A DNA stretch of 64,000 nt from the NCBI GenBank assembly GCA_039621445.1, contig CP154955.1:54813341-54877340 (forward strand). The letters are read 5' to 3'. This document shows positions 21,715 to 32,847 of the stretch, one piece after another. The position numbers and the translations under genes are program-made. This DNA is from Euglena gracilis. Lineage: Eukaryota > Euglenida > Euglenophyceae > Euglenales. The notes beneath the pieces were generated by a model. That model was not told the DNA's origin and made no database searches. It saw only the letters and a list, made by a program, of their open reading frames with translations. Within the stretch, counting starts at the first letter, position 1. The number at the start of each line of letters is the position of its first letter.

Positions 21715-22080
21715 GACCCCTTAAACCCCACCCCCCATTTATAACCCCCCCCCACTTATTAACCCCCCCTCGGGCCTACCAACCAAACCGGGACTTAAAC
21801 CCCCCCCCCGGGGAAGAAAAATGAAAACCGCCGGGGACGATTCTTTCGGCCGCAAACCACGCACTTATTTTTTGGGCAGTTTTTTTTTTTTCCGACTGTC
21901 ATCAAAAAGGTGCCATTTTGACCAAATTTGCCAAAAAGTACCAAATTCAGGGGGTTTGGGGGTCATTTTGGGGAGTCAGATTTTCACACACAATTCTGGG
22001 ACCTGTAAACCCCCTTCGGCCGACCAACCAAACCGGATCTTATAAACCCCGGGGGATTTATAAGTGGGGGTGGTTTACCC
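21715..22080. repeat. TATAACCCCC repeat family, copies D2 and D3
   Basis: ATTTATAACCCCCCC, CTTATTAACCCCCC and TACCAACCAAACCGGGAC occur at 21739-21810. CCGACCAACCAAACCGGATC and a TTATAAACCCCGGGGGATTTATAAG-like palindrome occur at 22018-22064, bounded by GTAAACCCCC and GGGGGTGGTTTAC. Same family as 12955-13190. Confidence 0.5.
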
Positions 22081-22249
22081 CAGTGCTCTTGCGTTGCTCC
22101 TCCTGGCCGGGTGAGCAACTCTGGTGTAATTCCAGCGCTGTGGGGACATACCCCCCGGAACAACCTCCGGGGGGGGGGTTTCCTGACTGCCCAGGCACTC
22201 CAGGGCACTCCGGGGTCCACCCCTGGAGGGGGCCAAGTTCGGCGTGCTC

Positions 22250-22332
22250 CCTCCTCCAGCCCGACCTCCCGGACGTGGTGGTCGCCAAGCGCCTGGCGGC
22301 TGGCGTCTATGGACGGGCCACTGGCCGTGTTT
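22250..22332 (+). CDS. Candidate exon (weak)
   Basis: The frame LLQPDLPDVVVAKRLAAGVY followed by GRATGRVW has GC-rich third positions and follows CTCCTCCAG-type sequence. Boundaries are uncertain. Unrecognised. Confidence 0.3.
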
Positions 22333-22409
22333 GGGCATTTTTTCCCCACTCTGCTTCCCCCACAGTGTTTCCTTTTTCACCCCTCCCTCACTTGTGGCCA
22401 GTTTCCCCC

Positions 22410-22690
22410 CCAGGACCTTGTCCTGGGGGGGTCCTGGGGGGTCCTGGGGGGGCGCTGGGGGGGGGGGGTCCCGCAATTCTTGGCAAAAATTTTGCACAAG
22501 ATGAGGTTATTTTGAAGACCAGGGGGGTCCGGGGGGGGGGGGCGGTAGCCCCCCCCCCCCCCGGCAGCCGGCGGTGGAGGAGCCCGGAACCCCACGGTCA
22601 GTGGGTCCTGTGGGTACCGCCCCCCGGTGGGTCCTGGGGGGGTCCTGGGGGGGTCCTGGGGGGGGGGGGTCCTGGGGGGAAAACTGGCCA
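22410..22690. repeat. Two TCCTGGGGGG tandem clusters
   Basis: Units of GTCCTGGGGGG occur at 22420-22470 and 22620-22682, separated by a poly-G/C stretch. The + strand G-runs meet the simple spacing rule for G-quadruplexes. Confidence 0.8.
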
Positions 22691-23354
22691 TGACTCCCCT
22701 CCCTTCCCAAAATATGAACCCCCGAGGCTTTGATTTGGCAAACAAATTGCTTGCCTTTTTGTGACAGTTTAAGGCAACGAATTTGATGTGATGGGCCCAA
22801 AAAATGGTGGCGTGCAACATCATTTTAGAATGTTGGAGTTTCAAAAATGATTGCAGAAAGAATTTTATTTCAGAGACATATGTATTTTTGGTTGTGGATG
22901 TTTTATTTCCCTGCCCAACCCCCACAATCCCACCCAAATATACAGCCAGGATTTACATTGGGAGGGGAGTCCCCCAATGTAAATCTAAATGTCAAGAGAC
23001 TCCCGCACATTCACATCCCCATGTACATCCCCACCAGAGGTTTCTGGGACCCGAGGGTCTTGGGGCATGTGGGGGGGAGGGCAGGGCTGGGGGGGGGGCA
23101 CTTTTGTGGGGATCCAGAAAAGAGAGGAAAGACAATGCTGTCCCATCTCCGTCTTGGTACCCGGCCCAACCCCCACCCCCGGGGCTCCCCCGCAGAAAGG
23201 ACAACACGCTCAGGCTCGAGCGGGGTCGAGAGATTGGTTTGGTTATTTGGGTGGGCAGGCGATGGTTCAAGGACACTGGCAGACCCGACTTCCCCGCTGC
23301 CAACCTGTTTCTGCCGAGGAAGTCCACCCCCCCCCCCCCATTCTCTCGGTGCAG

Positions 23355-23530
23355 TGTTGGCCCAGTGTGTCGGGGGAGTCGAATGTCCCCCAGCTCCGCC
23401 CACCAGGGCCCGGCGGCAAGGCGGTGGTGTTCGGCGGGTTCCACCACTGCCGTACGTTCCTCGCGAAGGCGAAGGCCCGGTTGCCCCCCCTCAGGCCCCA
23501 TCCACTGCACCGCAATGTTCAAGGTTCACC
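23355..23530 (+). CDS. Candidate exon
   Basis: The acceptor TTCTCTCGGTGCAG precedes a GC3-rich frame, SGESNVPQLRPPGPGGKAVV followed by FGGFHHCRTFLAKAKARLPP. This reads like globular protein. The 3' boundary is unclear. No family recognised. Confidence 0.42.
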
Positions 23531-23788
23531 GCAATTCTGCTCGCAGTATTATAACATATACATGATTTTTACAACAGAGAACATAATTCTGGCGGTCGCT
23601 TCGCCGAGGTTTGCGAAGTTGGGCCAGAAGTGTGACACATCCGCAGTAGGAGCGGAAAGGGTTGTATGGTTTGCATTTTTCTCTGCCACCCAAATTATCA
23701 CGAAAGGATGGAGTTTTGGTCTTCTTTCCATCTTGTGCTGCTGCGTTACCGGCATCGGAGGGGGGTAATATTTGGCCAAGGGGGGTTT

Positions 23789-24035
23789 ACACACACACAC
23801 ACACACAGTTATGTGTGTGAGTGTGAATATACGTGTGTGTCTGTGTGTGTGCTGTGTGTGTTTGTGTGGGGTTCCCTATCTCTCTCTCTCTCTCTTCTCT
23901 CCCTCTGTGTGTGCTCGTGCGTTTGTGTGTGTGTGTGTGTGCGCGCGCGCGCGTGTGTGTGTGTGCGCGCGCACGCGTACTTCTGTAACACACACACGTG
24001 CGTGCACACACACACACACGCGCGCGCGCATGAAC
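23789..24035. repeat. Compound microsatellite (CA)n, (GT)n, (CT)n, (GCGC)n
   Basis: Alternating CA, GT, TC and CG dinucleotide blocks, including ten GCGC-type steps (23941-23975). Confidence 0.95.
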
Positions 24036-24449
24036 AAATATGGAGTTTTGAAATCCGGTGTAGTTTTTGTGCACTGCAAAGAAGGGTTATATATGTTCAT
24101 GTTCCTCTCCGTTGGAAATAGAATCAACACTTGATGAGACAAATTTTGGTTGGGCAGGGTAAAAGGGGGCCAGAAAATGGGGAGAAATATGCCACCACAC
24201 CCCAAAGCAAAGCACCGCACCACACCACACCACACACTGATTTGCACCCAACGAACTTGACCCCCCAATCAGTAATTGCAATACAATTTTGCATTTACTG
24301 ATTGATTTTCCAACATTGCAATGCATTTTTTTGAAGCACAAAAGTTTGATTTTCCCAATCAAATACAAACCCACCCCAAAGATGAAATTTCTTGAAGGTT
24401 GTGAAATCCTGCCCAAATATAAAGCCGGGGTTATTTTTGGGTGGGTCGT

Positions 24450-24482
24450 GTGTGTTTTGTGTGTGTGTGTGTGATGTGTGTG

Positions 24483-24517
<35 letters not shown>

Positions 24518-24622
24518 ATGTGTGTGTTGTGTGTGTGTTGTGTGTGTGTTGTGTGTGTGTGTGTGTGTGATGTGTGTGTGTGTGTGTGTGTGCGTTGTGG
24601 GTGGGTGGGTGGGTGGGTGCAC
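24450..24622. repeat. (GT)n-(GTGC)n-(GGGT)n microsatellite
   Basis: GT runs with a GCGT block (24483-24518) end in five GGGT units. The tract abuts the candidate exon at 24645. Confidence 0.95.
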
Positions 24623-24644
24623 AAGGTACACGGATTCACATGGA

Positions 24645-24790
24645 TTCTTCCTGGCCCCGAGCCGCATCTTGGCGGTGGCCCCCCATGGGCCCGCCCTGGG
24701 CCCCCACCAGCAAGGCCTCCCCCTGACTCAGTTCGTGCTGCACCTCACCGATACCTGGCCGGGGCTTCCCCCATATCCCCCCCACCGCAG
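24645..24790 (+). CDS. Candidate exon
   Basis: The GC3-rich frame FFLAPSRILAVAPHGPALGP followed by HQQGLPLTQFVLHLTDTWPG ends near CACCGCAG. The acceptor is not clear. It is the last of the GC-rich series on this strand. Function unknown. Confidence 0.38.
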
Positions 24791-25333
24791 GCCTAATCAG
24801 GACTCCTCCCTGAGCCAGTGATTGTGCATATTTTTCCAGGATCCCCCCCAGATTTGACGCCCCGGCACACCTCACCAATTGCAAACCCATACAGGGCATG
24901 TTGCACTTTCAATGAAAACCAGTCAGCATCACCTCTCCCAGGTTTGATAAAAACAGGGTGTTGCCGCAGTTTAGGTGCCCCCCTTTGACCGGAGGGGGTC
25001 CAGACCCCCCCTCAAACTTTCCTCTTGGCGCTTCACGCCGGACGTTTTTTGCATTTTTGACAAATTTTTGCCCAAAAATGCCAAAATGGCACTTTTGGCC
25101 ATTGTGGAGGGCAAAAATTTGCGGCTCGGCGCTTTAAGCCGGGCCAAAAATCAGTACCCCAGATCCGGAGGAGGGGTCCACCTCCCCCAACTGCCTTTAT
25201 ATTGAATCCTAACCTCCCCTACACAGGAGGTGCAATGGAGAAACCCACGCTGTCCAAAAAAAAATGGCCCAAAATTGGATTTCTGACCATTTTTCTTTGC
25301 AGTGTTTTTATTTTTTTTTATTTTTTCCCACAG

Positions 25334-25568
25334 CCCTGTCAGAATGCTATTTTCGGACCATCGCTTGAAGAAACCCCTCAGCAACCCAACAGTCGCTGCT
25401 GGAATTACCACCTCAGTCCGTCCCCAAAAAGTGATGAACATGAAAGATGTCCACCCAGAGGTCTTTAAATGTTTGCTGGTGTATTCCATGTGGGAATCCA
25501 GGGACGCCCCGCAATCATCAGCCGTGCAACCGGTGACGTCCGGAGATGAATCCAACCCGTGCCTGTGA
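25334..25568 (+). CDS. Candidate 3'-terminal exon
   Basis: A textbook polypyrimidine tract and acceptor (ATTTTTTTTTATTTTTTCCCACAG, read in part) precede a 78-codon frame ending in TGA: VRMLFSDHRLKKPLSNPTVA, AGITTSVRPQKVMNMKDVHP, then EVFKCLLVYSMWESRDAPQ and a Ser/Pro tail. Codon use is balanced, like the exons at 8457 and 13484. It could be the final exon of that gene set. No domain recognised. Confidence 0.48.
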
Positions 25569-26090
25569 AAAGGGTCAAACTGGCCACCACTTCGTTCCTC
25601 TGGCTTTTCACGAACCCCTGCCTGTCAACTACTCACCCAGACGCAATGACGCAATCCATGTTCTTTTCTCTCTGCTTTCCACGAGCGAGAGCCCGACGTT
25701 GGCAAGCACGCATGAAATGACTGGCGTTATTGTGAGTGGGGCCAGGGATTTTAACACCGGGGGTTCCTCATGGGGGTATCCTCGGGGGGGGGGGGTTGGT
25801 GGACCCTCTTTTTGGGATCAATTTGGGGGTCAAAAAAAATCGCCGCTTCACAACGAAAAAAACGGCCAAAATTGCCTAACCCCCGCCGGACCCACAAGGC
25901 CGTTGGGGGCATCCCCTATGAGGAGGGGGTCCGGCGAATCCATCCACCCCCCCCAAGGGTCCAAACCGGACGTGTCTGGCAACTTTTTTGACCGTTTTTT
26001 GGTTTGCGTTTGCGTTTTGTTAGCTATTTAGCTAATTTGAGCAAATTTTGGCTTTTGGGGCACACCCTCGGCTGCTTTTAACCAATTTAA
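25569..26090. other. Stretch without a supportable gene
   Basis: Mixed AT-rich sequence and poly-G/C blocks, with no splice pattern or domain I can support. Confidence 0.35.
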
Positions 26091-26968
26091 CCTTTTCGCA
26101 TTCCCTCGAGGGGAAAAAGCCGGCCAGGGATGCACCGAGGGCGACGCACAAAGACCTTGCGAGACCATGCCTTGTTCGCCGGCGGTGCGTCGTGAGAGCA
26201 GAAACGCTTTGTGCCTTGTCGTCCATTCCTGTCTAGCTTCGGTATTCTTGTAGGCGGCCACCCTCGCCTAGCCACAACCCCAACCCGCCCCGCCAGAACT
26301 GCGGCGGACTTTTCCGCGGAAACCTGTCCTTTGATGCTCTAAGAAATGCTGCTGTCGGCCCGCCCCGACAAGACATATTTCCAGCGCTTAAGCCATAAGG
26401 GGAGAGGTCTCTGTACTTCACCCTCGGTGCCCCTCGGTTCCCGCGAGGGAGTGCGAGCCGTCGGCGCCCTCTAGGGGGAGCTGGAGGGGGGGCCACCGGC
26501 GTATATTTCTCAGTTGGACAGGGACCCGTTTCGCAGTCATTGTACGATTCAAAAAAATCTCAGAAACCAAACACTTTTTTGCAGACCAACACTCGGACTC
26601 CCTCGTGGCAGACCGACCAGGGAGGAAGGGATATCGAGGGCGAACCATAAAGACCTTGTGAGGCCATACCCTGTTCGCCAGCGGTGTTGTGATCGTTTTG
26701 GTGCGCTGGGTTTGGAGTCCCTGCTTAGTGCCGCCTCGCCGGATTTGGCTGACAATGCTGCTCCGACAAGGCGACGTGACTTCTTGCCCCTTTGGGGGGT
26801 CCCCCTCCTCTCCCCCCCCCGGCCCCCATTTTCTGACCGAGGGCTCCTGAACACAAATTTTCTTTTTACAGGTGGGGGGGGGTCGGGCTCACAAGGCCTT
26901 TGTGATTCGCCCTCGGTGCCGCTTCCTCCCTGGTCGGTCTGCCTCGAGGGAGTACGAGACACCTCTGG
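26091..26968. repeat. Four alternately inverted copies of a terminal-repeat-like sequence
   Basis: A unit of about 75 bases (ACTCCCTCG-GGCAGACCGACCAGG ... CACCGAGGGCGA ... AAAGACCTTGTGAGGCC) occurs at 26097-26165 (+), 26403-26470 (-), 26590-26665 (+) and 26877-26965 (-). This makes two inverted-repeat pairs of about 375 bp. The sequences inside the pairs, for example GTTCGCCAGCGGTG, recur at 60250-60420. Their position just past the 3' end of the DIRS-like element fits terminal inverted repeats of that element, or derived MITEs. Confidence 0.6.
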
Positions 26969-26999
26969 CTCCACATTTTGCCCTTGTGAGGCCTGATTG

Positions 27000-27360
27000 T
27001 GCACTAAAATTAGGGGCCAGGGTATTTTCTGAACGCTTTGGGCACCAACCCTTTGGTAACGGGCTGTTAAAGCCTCCAACCCTCCCACTGGCCAACTTCT
27101 TGGGCTGATAGGCCCAAATTTTCTGAGTGAACCAACTGCCCCTCTGGTGGAGTGGGCCCACCACACCTCGGGGGGATACCCCATGTTTGGCCCAAAAATC
27201 TTCAGTGATTGAAAACTGTGTCTGCGCTGATGGCTTTATAAGGGGGCTTAGTGAAATTAAAAGGGGACCCAAGGTTTGACGACTAAATCTATAGCAGCCA
27301 CATATGAAATCATTAAAATGAAAGGGACTGATCTGGGGACGCTGGGGTATGGACACAACC
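27000..27360 (-). pseudogene. Possible tyrosine-recombinase N-terminal fragment of a DIRS-like element
   Basis: On the minus strand, frames around SIPQRPQISPFHFNDFICGC and YRFSRQTLGPLLISLSPL have the helix and spacing look of the N-terminal core-binding region of tyrosine recombinases (an F-x-x-F-I segment followed by T-x-x-x-x-L-S-L). The catalytic R-H-R-Y part is not visible. The call leans on its position downstream of the DIRS-like RT/RNase H. Frames are broken. Confidence 0.3.
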
Positions 27361-27749
27361 CTCTCCCACTTGTGGAATTTCTGGCCTTTATGCCTAATTT
27401 TGATTGACTGTGCAAACAGAGGACTCGTGAGCTAAAAATCAGGTGTGTAAGCAATGTACATATATCAATGGGGAAGTGGGCTTGGGCCAGCCCCAGGATT
27501 GGGAGAGGATACCAGAATGCCCCATATTATTCAAGAGTTTGGTTCCAAAGTTAAAGGGAATGGAATCTCAGTCCACCAAACTCTGGGATCAAAAGCATAG
27601 CACCGTATGCATTACGGGCCTGAACCTTTGAAAAATGGAGTGATTGGATTAAAGCGTCAGCTACTTTGTCTGTGGTGGCTTGAGGGGGGTGGGTACCCCA
27701 TTTTGTCCAAAATACCCCATAAAAGTGAGAAGGCGCTTTGATAGCGCTT

Positions 27750-29215
27750 TAAACTGGGATTTCTCCCCAGGAAATTTTCAATGGTCGGATTTGTACTTCT
27801 TTCCCGTCCAAAGTTTGCCTGAGCAAATCATGCAAAGTAGAGGCCATCTGGGGGGTTGCATTTTCTCCCCTTTGCAGTTGGCAAACAGACCCCTGTAAGG
27901 GGTCATTTTGAGGCAGGGTGTCCCTGGAACTGTCATTTTGATTAACTGGTCCCACCATGTGGCTGAATCCCAAAAGGGGGTGACCATCAAAACTTTGGTC
28001 TGTGGAAATGCTTCCAATCCGGGGAGAAAATTTTTGATAGGTGACCATGGGGGGTTGGCATACAATCAAGGGGTTGTAACAGCTGGTGGTCTAAAGAGTA
28101 ATCCCCCCTGTCCATCTCCCACCTGCTTATGGGGTCTGTTAGACATTCCTTTGAAGGGACCCACTTTACTTGAAGGTTTACTTTGTGCTCCATGCACCAT
28201 TTGAAAAGGGTCCGTGAATGTAAATGAAGTGTCCCTTCTCCCCCCCTTTTTCAGGTAGTAATCGATTACCTGGTGGTCCACTGACAAGAAAACTGCCCTG
28301 GTCTGCTGAGGCTTTTTACAGTGTTTATTGCTGCCCACAGCTCCTTTACGTTCATGTGCAAAATGGAGTCTTCTCCCCAAAATTCTTGCACATTTTTGCC
28401 TGTCTGGATGTCCAGCCCCCCCCCCATGCATGCGTGCTGCTGTCTGAGTGTAACTCTCTGGTTGCACTTTGGGTGAAGGGTCTTCCCCCCAGGTGTCCAG
28501 TAGAATTTTTGTTTTCCTCAATTGGGCATTGACTTCCTGTGAAATGGGATGTTTTGAATCCCAGGGGCTGTGAAATTTGCCACCAATAAATTTGCAGGGA
28601 ATACGTAAAAGCCCTTAAAAAGGGAAGGGCCATCAGATCGCACCTTATCTTGCCCAAAACGGGAAATCTGACGGGAAATCTTTTTTCACAATTTTTCCTT
28701 CTTCATTGTCTTTACTTTCTTGGGGGCACTTGTAATTTTCCTTCTTGGAAGTTGAGTTGAAACCCAAGATGATTTACAGTTTGGGTGGGCTGTAGGGTTG
28801 ACTTTTTGACATTGATTTTGAACCCTGCTTTCAGCAAATCTTTGACCACTGTGTTGAGATGATTTTGTAAATTGCTTTGTGTGGGGGCACCAGCAAAACG
28901 TCGTTCAGGTAATTGAATACCTGAACACCCCGTTTTCTCTTTAAATCGCTTTTTGCTGCCCAGTGGCCGTTTTTCAAAACAGGAAAAATATGTTGGATGT
29001 GATCCACTTTGAAAGGTTTGATTTGGAACTGTTAACTTAGTTCCCTGCAGTCGATTATCAAGCTCCACTTTTTTTGTCCCCCTTCTGGTTTTGAAATCAA
29101 AAACCTGGGTACGAGATGTTGGGAGTTTGAATTCGCAACCCTTTTTACGGATCCATTTTTTTTGTAGTCCCGCAGTATCTTTTCTGCCTGGTTCAGGTCC
29201 AAATTTGCTCTGGTT
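27750..29215 (-). pseudogene. pol: DIRS-like reverse transcriptase and RNase H, broken
   Basis: The RT palm and thumb region is at 28712-29000. It has VFNYLNDVLLVPPHKA where active enzymes have Y-L-D-D, then VVKDLLKAGFKINVKKS and NHLGFQLNF, the pattern of DIRS-type RT. RNase H follows at 27990-28520 with FLSVDHQVIDYYLKKGGR and WVPSKECLTDPISRWEMD (V-P-S-x-x-N/C-x-x-D-x-x-S-R). The RT N-terminus is missing: the frame stops where the element 1 3' region begins (29222). Several frameshifts and the D-to-N change in the catalytic motif make it inactive. Confidence 0.7.
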
Positions 29216-29221
29216 TTTGGT

Positions 29222-30121
29222 AGTGTTTGCCGGTCCCACCCCCTGTGTGCCGCCGGTCGCCCCCGCGACCGGCTAGTCCCGTTGGGCCGAGGGCCAGGGG
29301 GGTCCTCGCCGTCGTGGATAACCACCGACAACAGGGGGGTGGGTTTTTCCGGGGAGGGGCCTGCGCTTTCTCGGGGAGTTGGTGGGCTCAAGCCAACCCC
29401 CATTCTTTCACCCAGGTGTTTTCCCCAGTCCCAGCCGGCGCGTAGGATCGTTTTTTTCAATGTCTTCCGGAATTTTTGTGAAAACCGAAAAATCTGCCAT
29501 TTGCATTGAAATCTCACTTTTCTCTCTTTCTCTCTGTCACACTCTCTCACACTCTCATGCACACCTTCAGGAGACTATCAACCCACAGACCAACCCACTG
29601 AATCCTCAAGTTTTGGAAGCAAGAAACTGAAAGTAACTTGAGTGTAAACATTGAAACTGAACTGTGAGAGCTGAAATGCAAATGTGTGAAAATGTGGTAC
29701 ACCTGGGGCAAGGAGGTGAGGCGGTAGATGGTATAGGTGAAGGCGGTGAAGGTGGCGGTGTTGTATGGTCTTGACTTGTCTCCTTCCTGATTTCAATAAC
29801 TAAAATTGACTTCAATAACCAATATGAATTGCATTTCCAAAGTCCACCAACAATGAAGTCCACACTTTAAGTCCACCAATGTAAATGCCAAATTCAATAC
29901 AAGGGTATTCTTTCTTCGCCAAATAATGGGGAAAGCCGCTCAAGTTCTGTGAAAAAACAGTATTTGACAGCGCAAATAAAATTGACCCGCTTCCAATTTC
30001 TATCGCGGGTGTTTAACTGATTGGCTGTTAACCGTGACATTGAAATTTGAGGTTTCTGACAATTTTTGGGTACCGGAGAAAGCCGGTGGCCGTACACCCT
30101 CCCTTGCGACCTTAGTCCGAC
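29222..30121 (-). repeat. 3' untranslated region of element 1 (repeat A)
   Basis: It matches 57764-58625 in reverse complement over most of its length. Shared blocks include ACAGAACTTGAGCGGCTTTC, TTGAATTTGGCATTTACATT and GAAAGTGCAGGCC-like sequence. In the other copy it is followed by the 428-bp LTR. Here it ends at the purine-rich tract with no LTR. Confidence 0.75.
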
Positions 30122-30322
30122 ACCAAAAATTCGCCCCCCCCCCCTCCTTCCTCAACAAATAGGGGAAAATCCTCCATTCAGCACTCCTTCACCCAAATCC
30201 TATGCCCCACACGTGCTCCCTTGAACCAACCATAAGGGAAACAAGCTTCAGGGACTATGGCTTTGAAGTGCCTTCAAACTTTGGGGGAAGACTCGGTTCA
30301 CCAACCAGTGAATATTTGGCTG

Positions 30323-30702
30323 CCCCCCCCCCTTCTCTCGGGTGGACTGAGGGGCTTCGCCAAAATCTGCCCCCCCCCTCTCTCCAACGGGTCCGGGATT
30401 TTTTGGTAAAAATTCGGTTGGCGCCCTCCCCCCCTTGTGCCGGGGTTATTTTTGCCAAAGATTCCAGGCGACCCCCCCTCCTCGGGCCGGGGGATTTTTG
30501 TCAAAAAAAAGCCAAGCCCCCCCCTCCTCGGGCCGGGGAATTTCTGTAGAAAATTTAAAGACCACCCCACTCCTCGGGCCAGAGGGTTTTTGTTTAAAAT
30601 CAAGCGCCCCTCCCCCCTCCTCGGCCCGCGGGGATTTTTGTCAAAAAAATCAAACGCCCCCCCCCCCCCTCGGGCCAGGGAGATTTTTGTCAACCCGAAG
30701 GG
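30323..30702. repeat. Tandem array of about eight 42-51-bp units
   Basis: Units read CCCCCCCTCCTCGGGCCGGG followed by GATTTTTGTCAAAAAAA, with variable C-run length. Starts are near 30323, 30367, 30425, 30472, 30517, 30565, 30607 and 30658. It lies inside element 1 between the integrase and repeat A. The ORFs through it are repeat artefacts. Confidence 0.8.
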
Positions 30703-31319
30703 GGGCCCATAAGGTGACCAAGGACTCCCAACCACAATATAATCCATCATCTCAAAGAATCAATCTGAAAAAGAATCCTTCTCCACAAACCCTAACAACA
30801 CCGCCGTGACGGCAACGCGGGGGTAAGGTGGTGGGAGGGAGGGGAAGAGTGGCAGCGGACAGCAAATATAGCAAACGAGAAACAAATATACTGTGGTGCC
30901 CCTTCGCACTCCCGGCCCCCTTGCAGGGCCTTTTTCTACCTTTCTCCTTTCTCCTTGGCAATTTCTTGCGTCTGTACATTCTCTCACTTACCCCCTCATC
31001 CGTGTGTGCGTGCACTCACACCCGCAGGGATGTGCAAATCCGGTTTTTTAATTTTTAAAACAGCACTTTGCCTTCCCATTAGGTTCACGGTAGTGCCTTG
31101 GACAGAGCTTTATGGCTCACCTTAAAGCCTATGGCCCACCGTCAAACTTGAGTTTGGACATTATGTCCATTTTCACTTTCTTCTCACGATAATATCTTAC
31201 AAACTCCCCATTGAATCGGTGAATGAAATTTCCTGCTGGTTCCCAGGGCTCCTCCCCATCTTCATATCCGACCCACTTTGTCAAAAATTCTCATTTTGCA
31301 TATTTTCTTTTCCGGTGCC

Positions 31320-32847
31320 TTAGAGTTTTTTACACCTCCCACTCATCAGGTAATGCCTCTTCTTCTTTCTCGGTCCGTTTATAGTAAAAAAAATAGGCAC
31401 CCCATTACCTTCAACTTTGCGTTCCCGATACTCCTTCAAAAAACTTCTATGACCTTGTGTCTCCACCCCAGGTTTCGTCTCAATTACATAACTTCGTTCA
31501 GCTTCTCCACCCTTCACGACCCCAGGTCCCACCCACCTAGAGTCAAGCTTCTCACCCGACCCTTCGGGTCTCCTATACCAAACCGTCGTCCACACCTTTA
31601 GGGGTTACATTTCTTTCCTCCCCTTATTTATCCTTGCCACCTCCTCCTCGTTCTTTTTGTTAAGTATCCTAGCCACCCTCCCATCAACATCTTGCATCCT
31701 ATGAAAAAAATCCACCAATGGTCTTTCCCTCCCATGCAGAATTTCAAATGGGCTCAATCCGCTTTACCCCTTTACATCATGAATTCGGTCCAAAACTTGA
31801 GTAACGCCTCAACCCAATAATTTTTTTCCTCTGCGTACAATTTTTTCAACACTTCCACTACCTGTTGTCCGGCTCTCTCAACCGTCCCGTTTGCTTGGTG
31901 GTGGTATGCTTGGGAAAATTGCTTGCCTAATCCCCAAAAGTGCACACATGTTTTTCCACCAAGTTCTTGTGAAATGGCTCTCTTGGTCACTTGAGATGAC
32001 CGAGGAAACCCCAAAAGGCCTCCACTGCCTTCTCACCATTTTCGTAGCCAACTTGTCACCGGTTAATCCTTTGTCCTTGCATGCAACCCCCACAATCTAA
32101 CCCGAATGCCTATCCACACAAAGGGTCAGGGTGTCGTAAACCCCCCCGTCGTGTAAAACCCTGGGCATTCGAAACAAATCGATGACAGTACTTGTCATTA
32201 GTGCAGGGGGTATGGTTGTGGACTTAATCGGTCCTTTCAAACTCTCCCCCCTCACACTCGCTTGGCATGTGGAACAATTTTTGCTGCAATTTTGGTTGAG
32301 TTATTTTGCATCGTTTTTCATAAGCCCAAACAAAACGGATTGTCATGTGTTTCCAAACTTTTTCACGGCCAAAGTGCCCCAAAAACTCGTGATTTTCTTG
32401 AATCACCAAGTGTTGAAAACTTTCAGGCACACACAACTTTTCCTCGAAAAACAATTCGCCATTTAGCACTTCGAAGCCCTTTGGCCAAATTGAATCGCCT
32501 TTGGTATCTACCCATTTTTCTTTACACGTGGGGCATTGGGAATATGCTTCCCCCCAATCACGCTCCCACGCAGGCTTAATATCCTTAGGGGTCGTACTTA
32601 ACAGGGCGTCCCCCACTTCCATACGAGTGTCCCCCCTTGAACTTTCAGCAGTCTCCGGGACAGGGGTCGCCCCCCCCACTTTCTCATCCCAAAAATGCAC
32701 TCGTTTCCTTTCTTTCCTGGGCCCTTGCGAGTGGGTGTCTACAGGGGTTTCTTCTCGTCCTGGGTCTACCCCGCCATCGGTTCCCCTCCTTGTGCACTCT
32801 CTTTTTTCCTCCTCAGGCGTTACGTTTTTGCCACTACGGGTTGTCAC
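31320..32847 (-). pseudogene. pol: Element 1 integrase, broken
   Basis: The zinc-binding region is at 32224-32460 (HLVIQENHEFLGHFGREKVW, an H-x3-4-H pattern). The core follows at 31772-32093 with VISSDQESHFTRTWWKN (second Asp), LGKQFSQAYHHQANGTVERA (catalytic Glu in GTVERAGQQVVE) and YWVEALLKFW. The C-terminal segment at 31320-31595, WYRRPEGSGEKLDSRWVGPG, resembles the GPY/F module, and no chromodomain follows. At least three frames are needed to read it. Confidence 0.7.

Noticed and set aside
30323-30702. Regular repeat spacing suggestive of a CRISPR array
   Set aside because: The units are contiguous tandem repeats with homopolymer variation, there are no unique spacers, and the setting is a eukaryotic retroelement.
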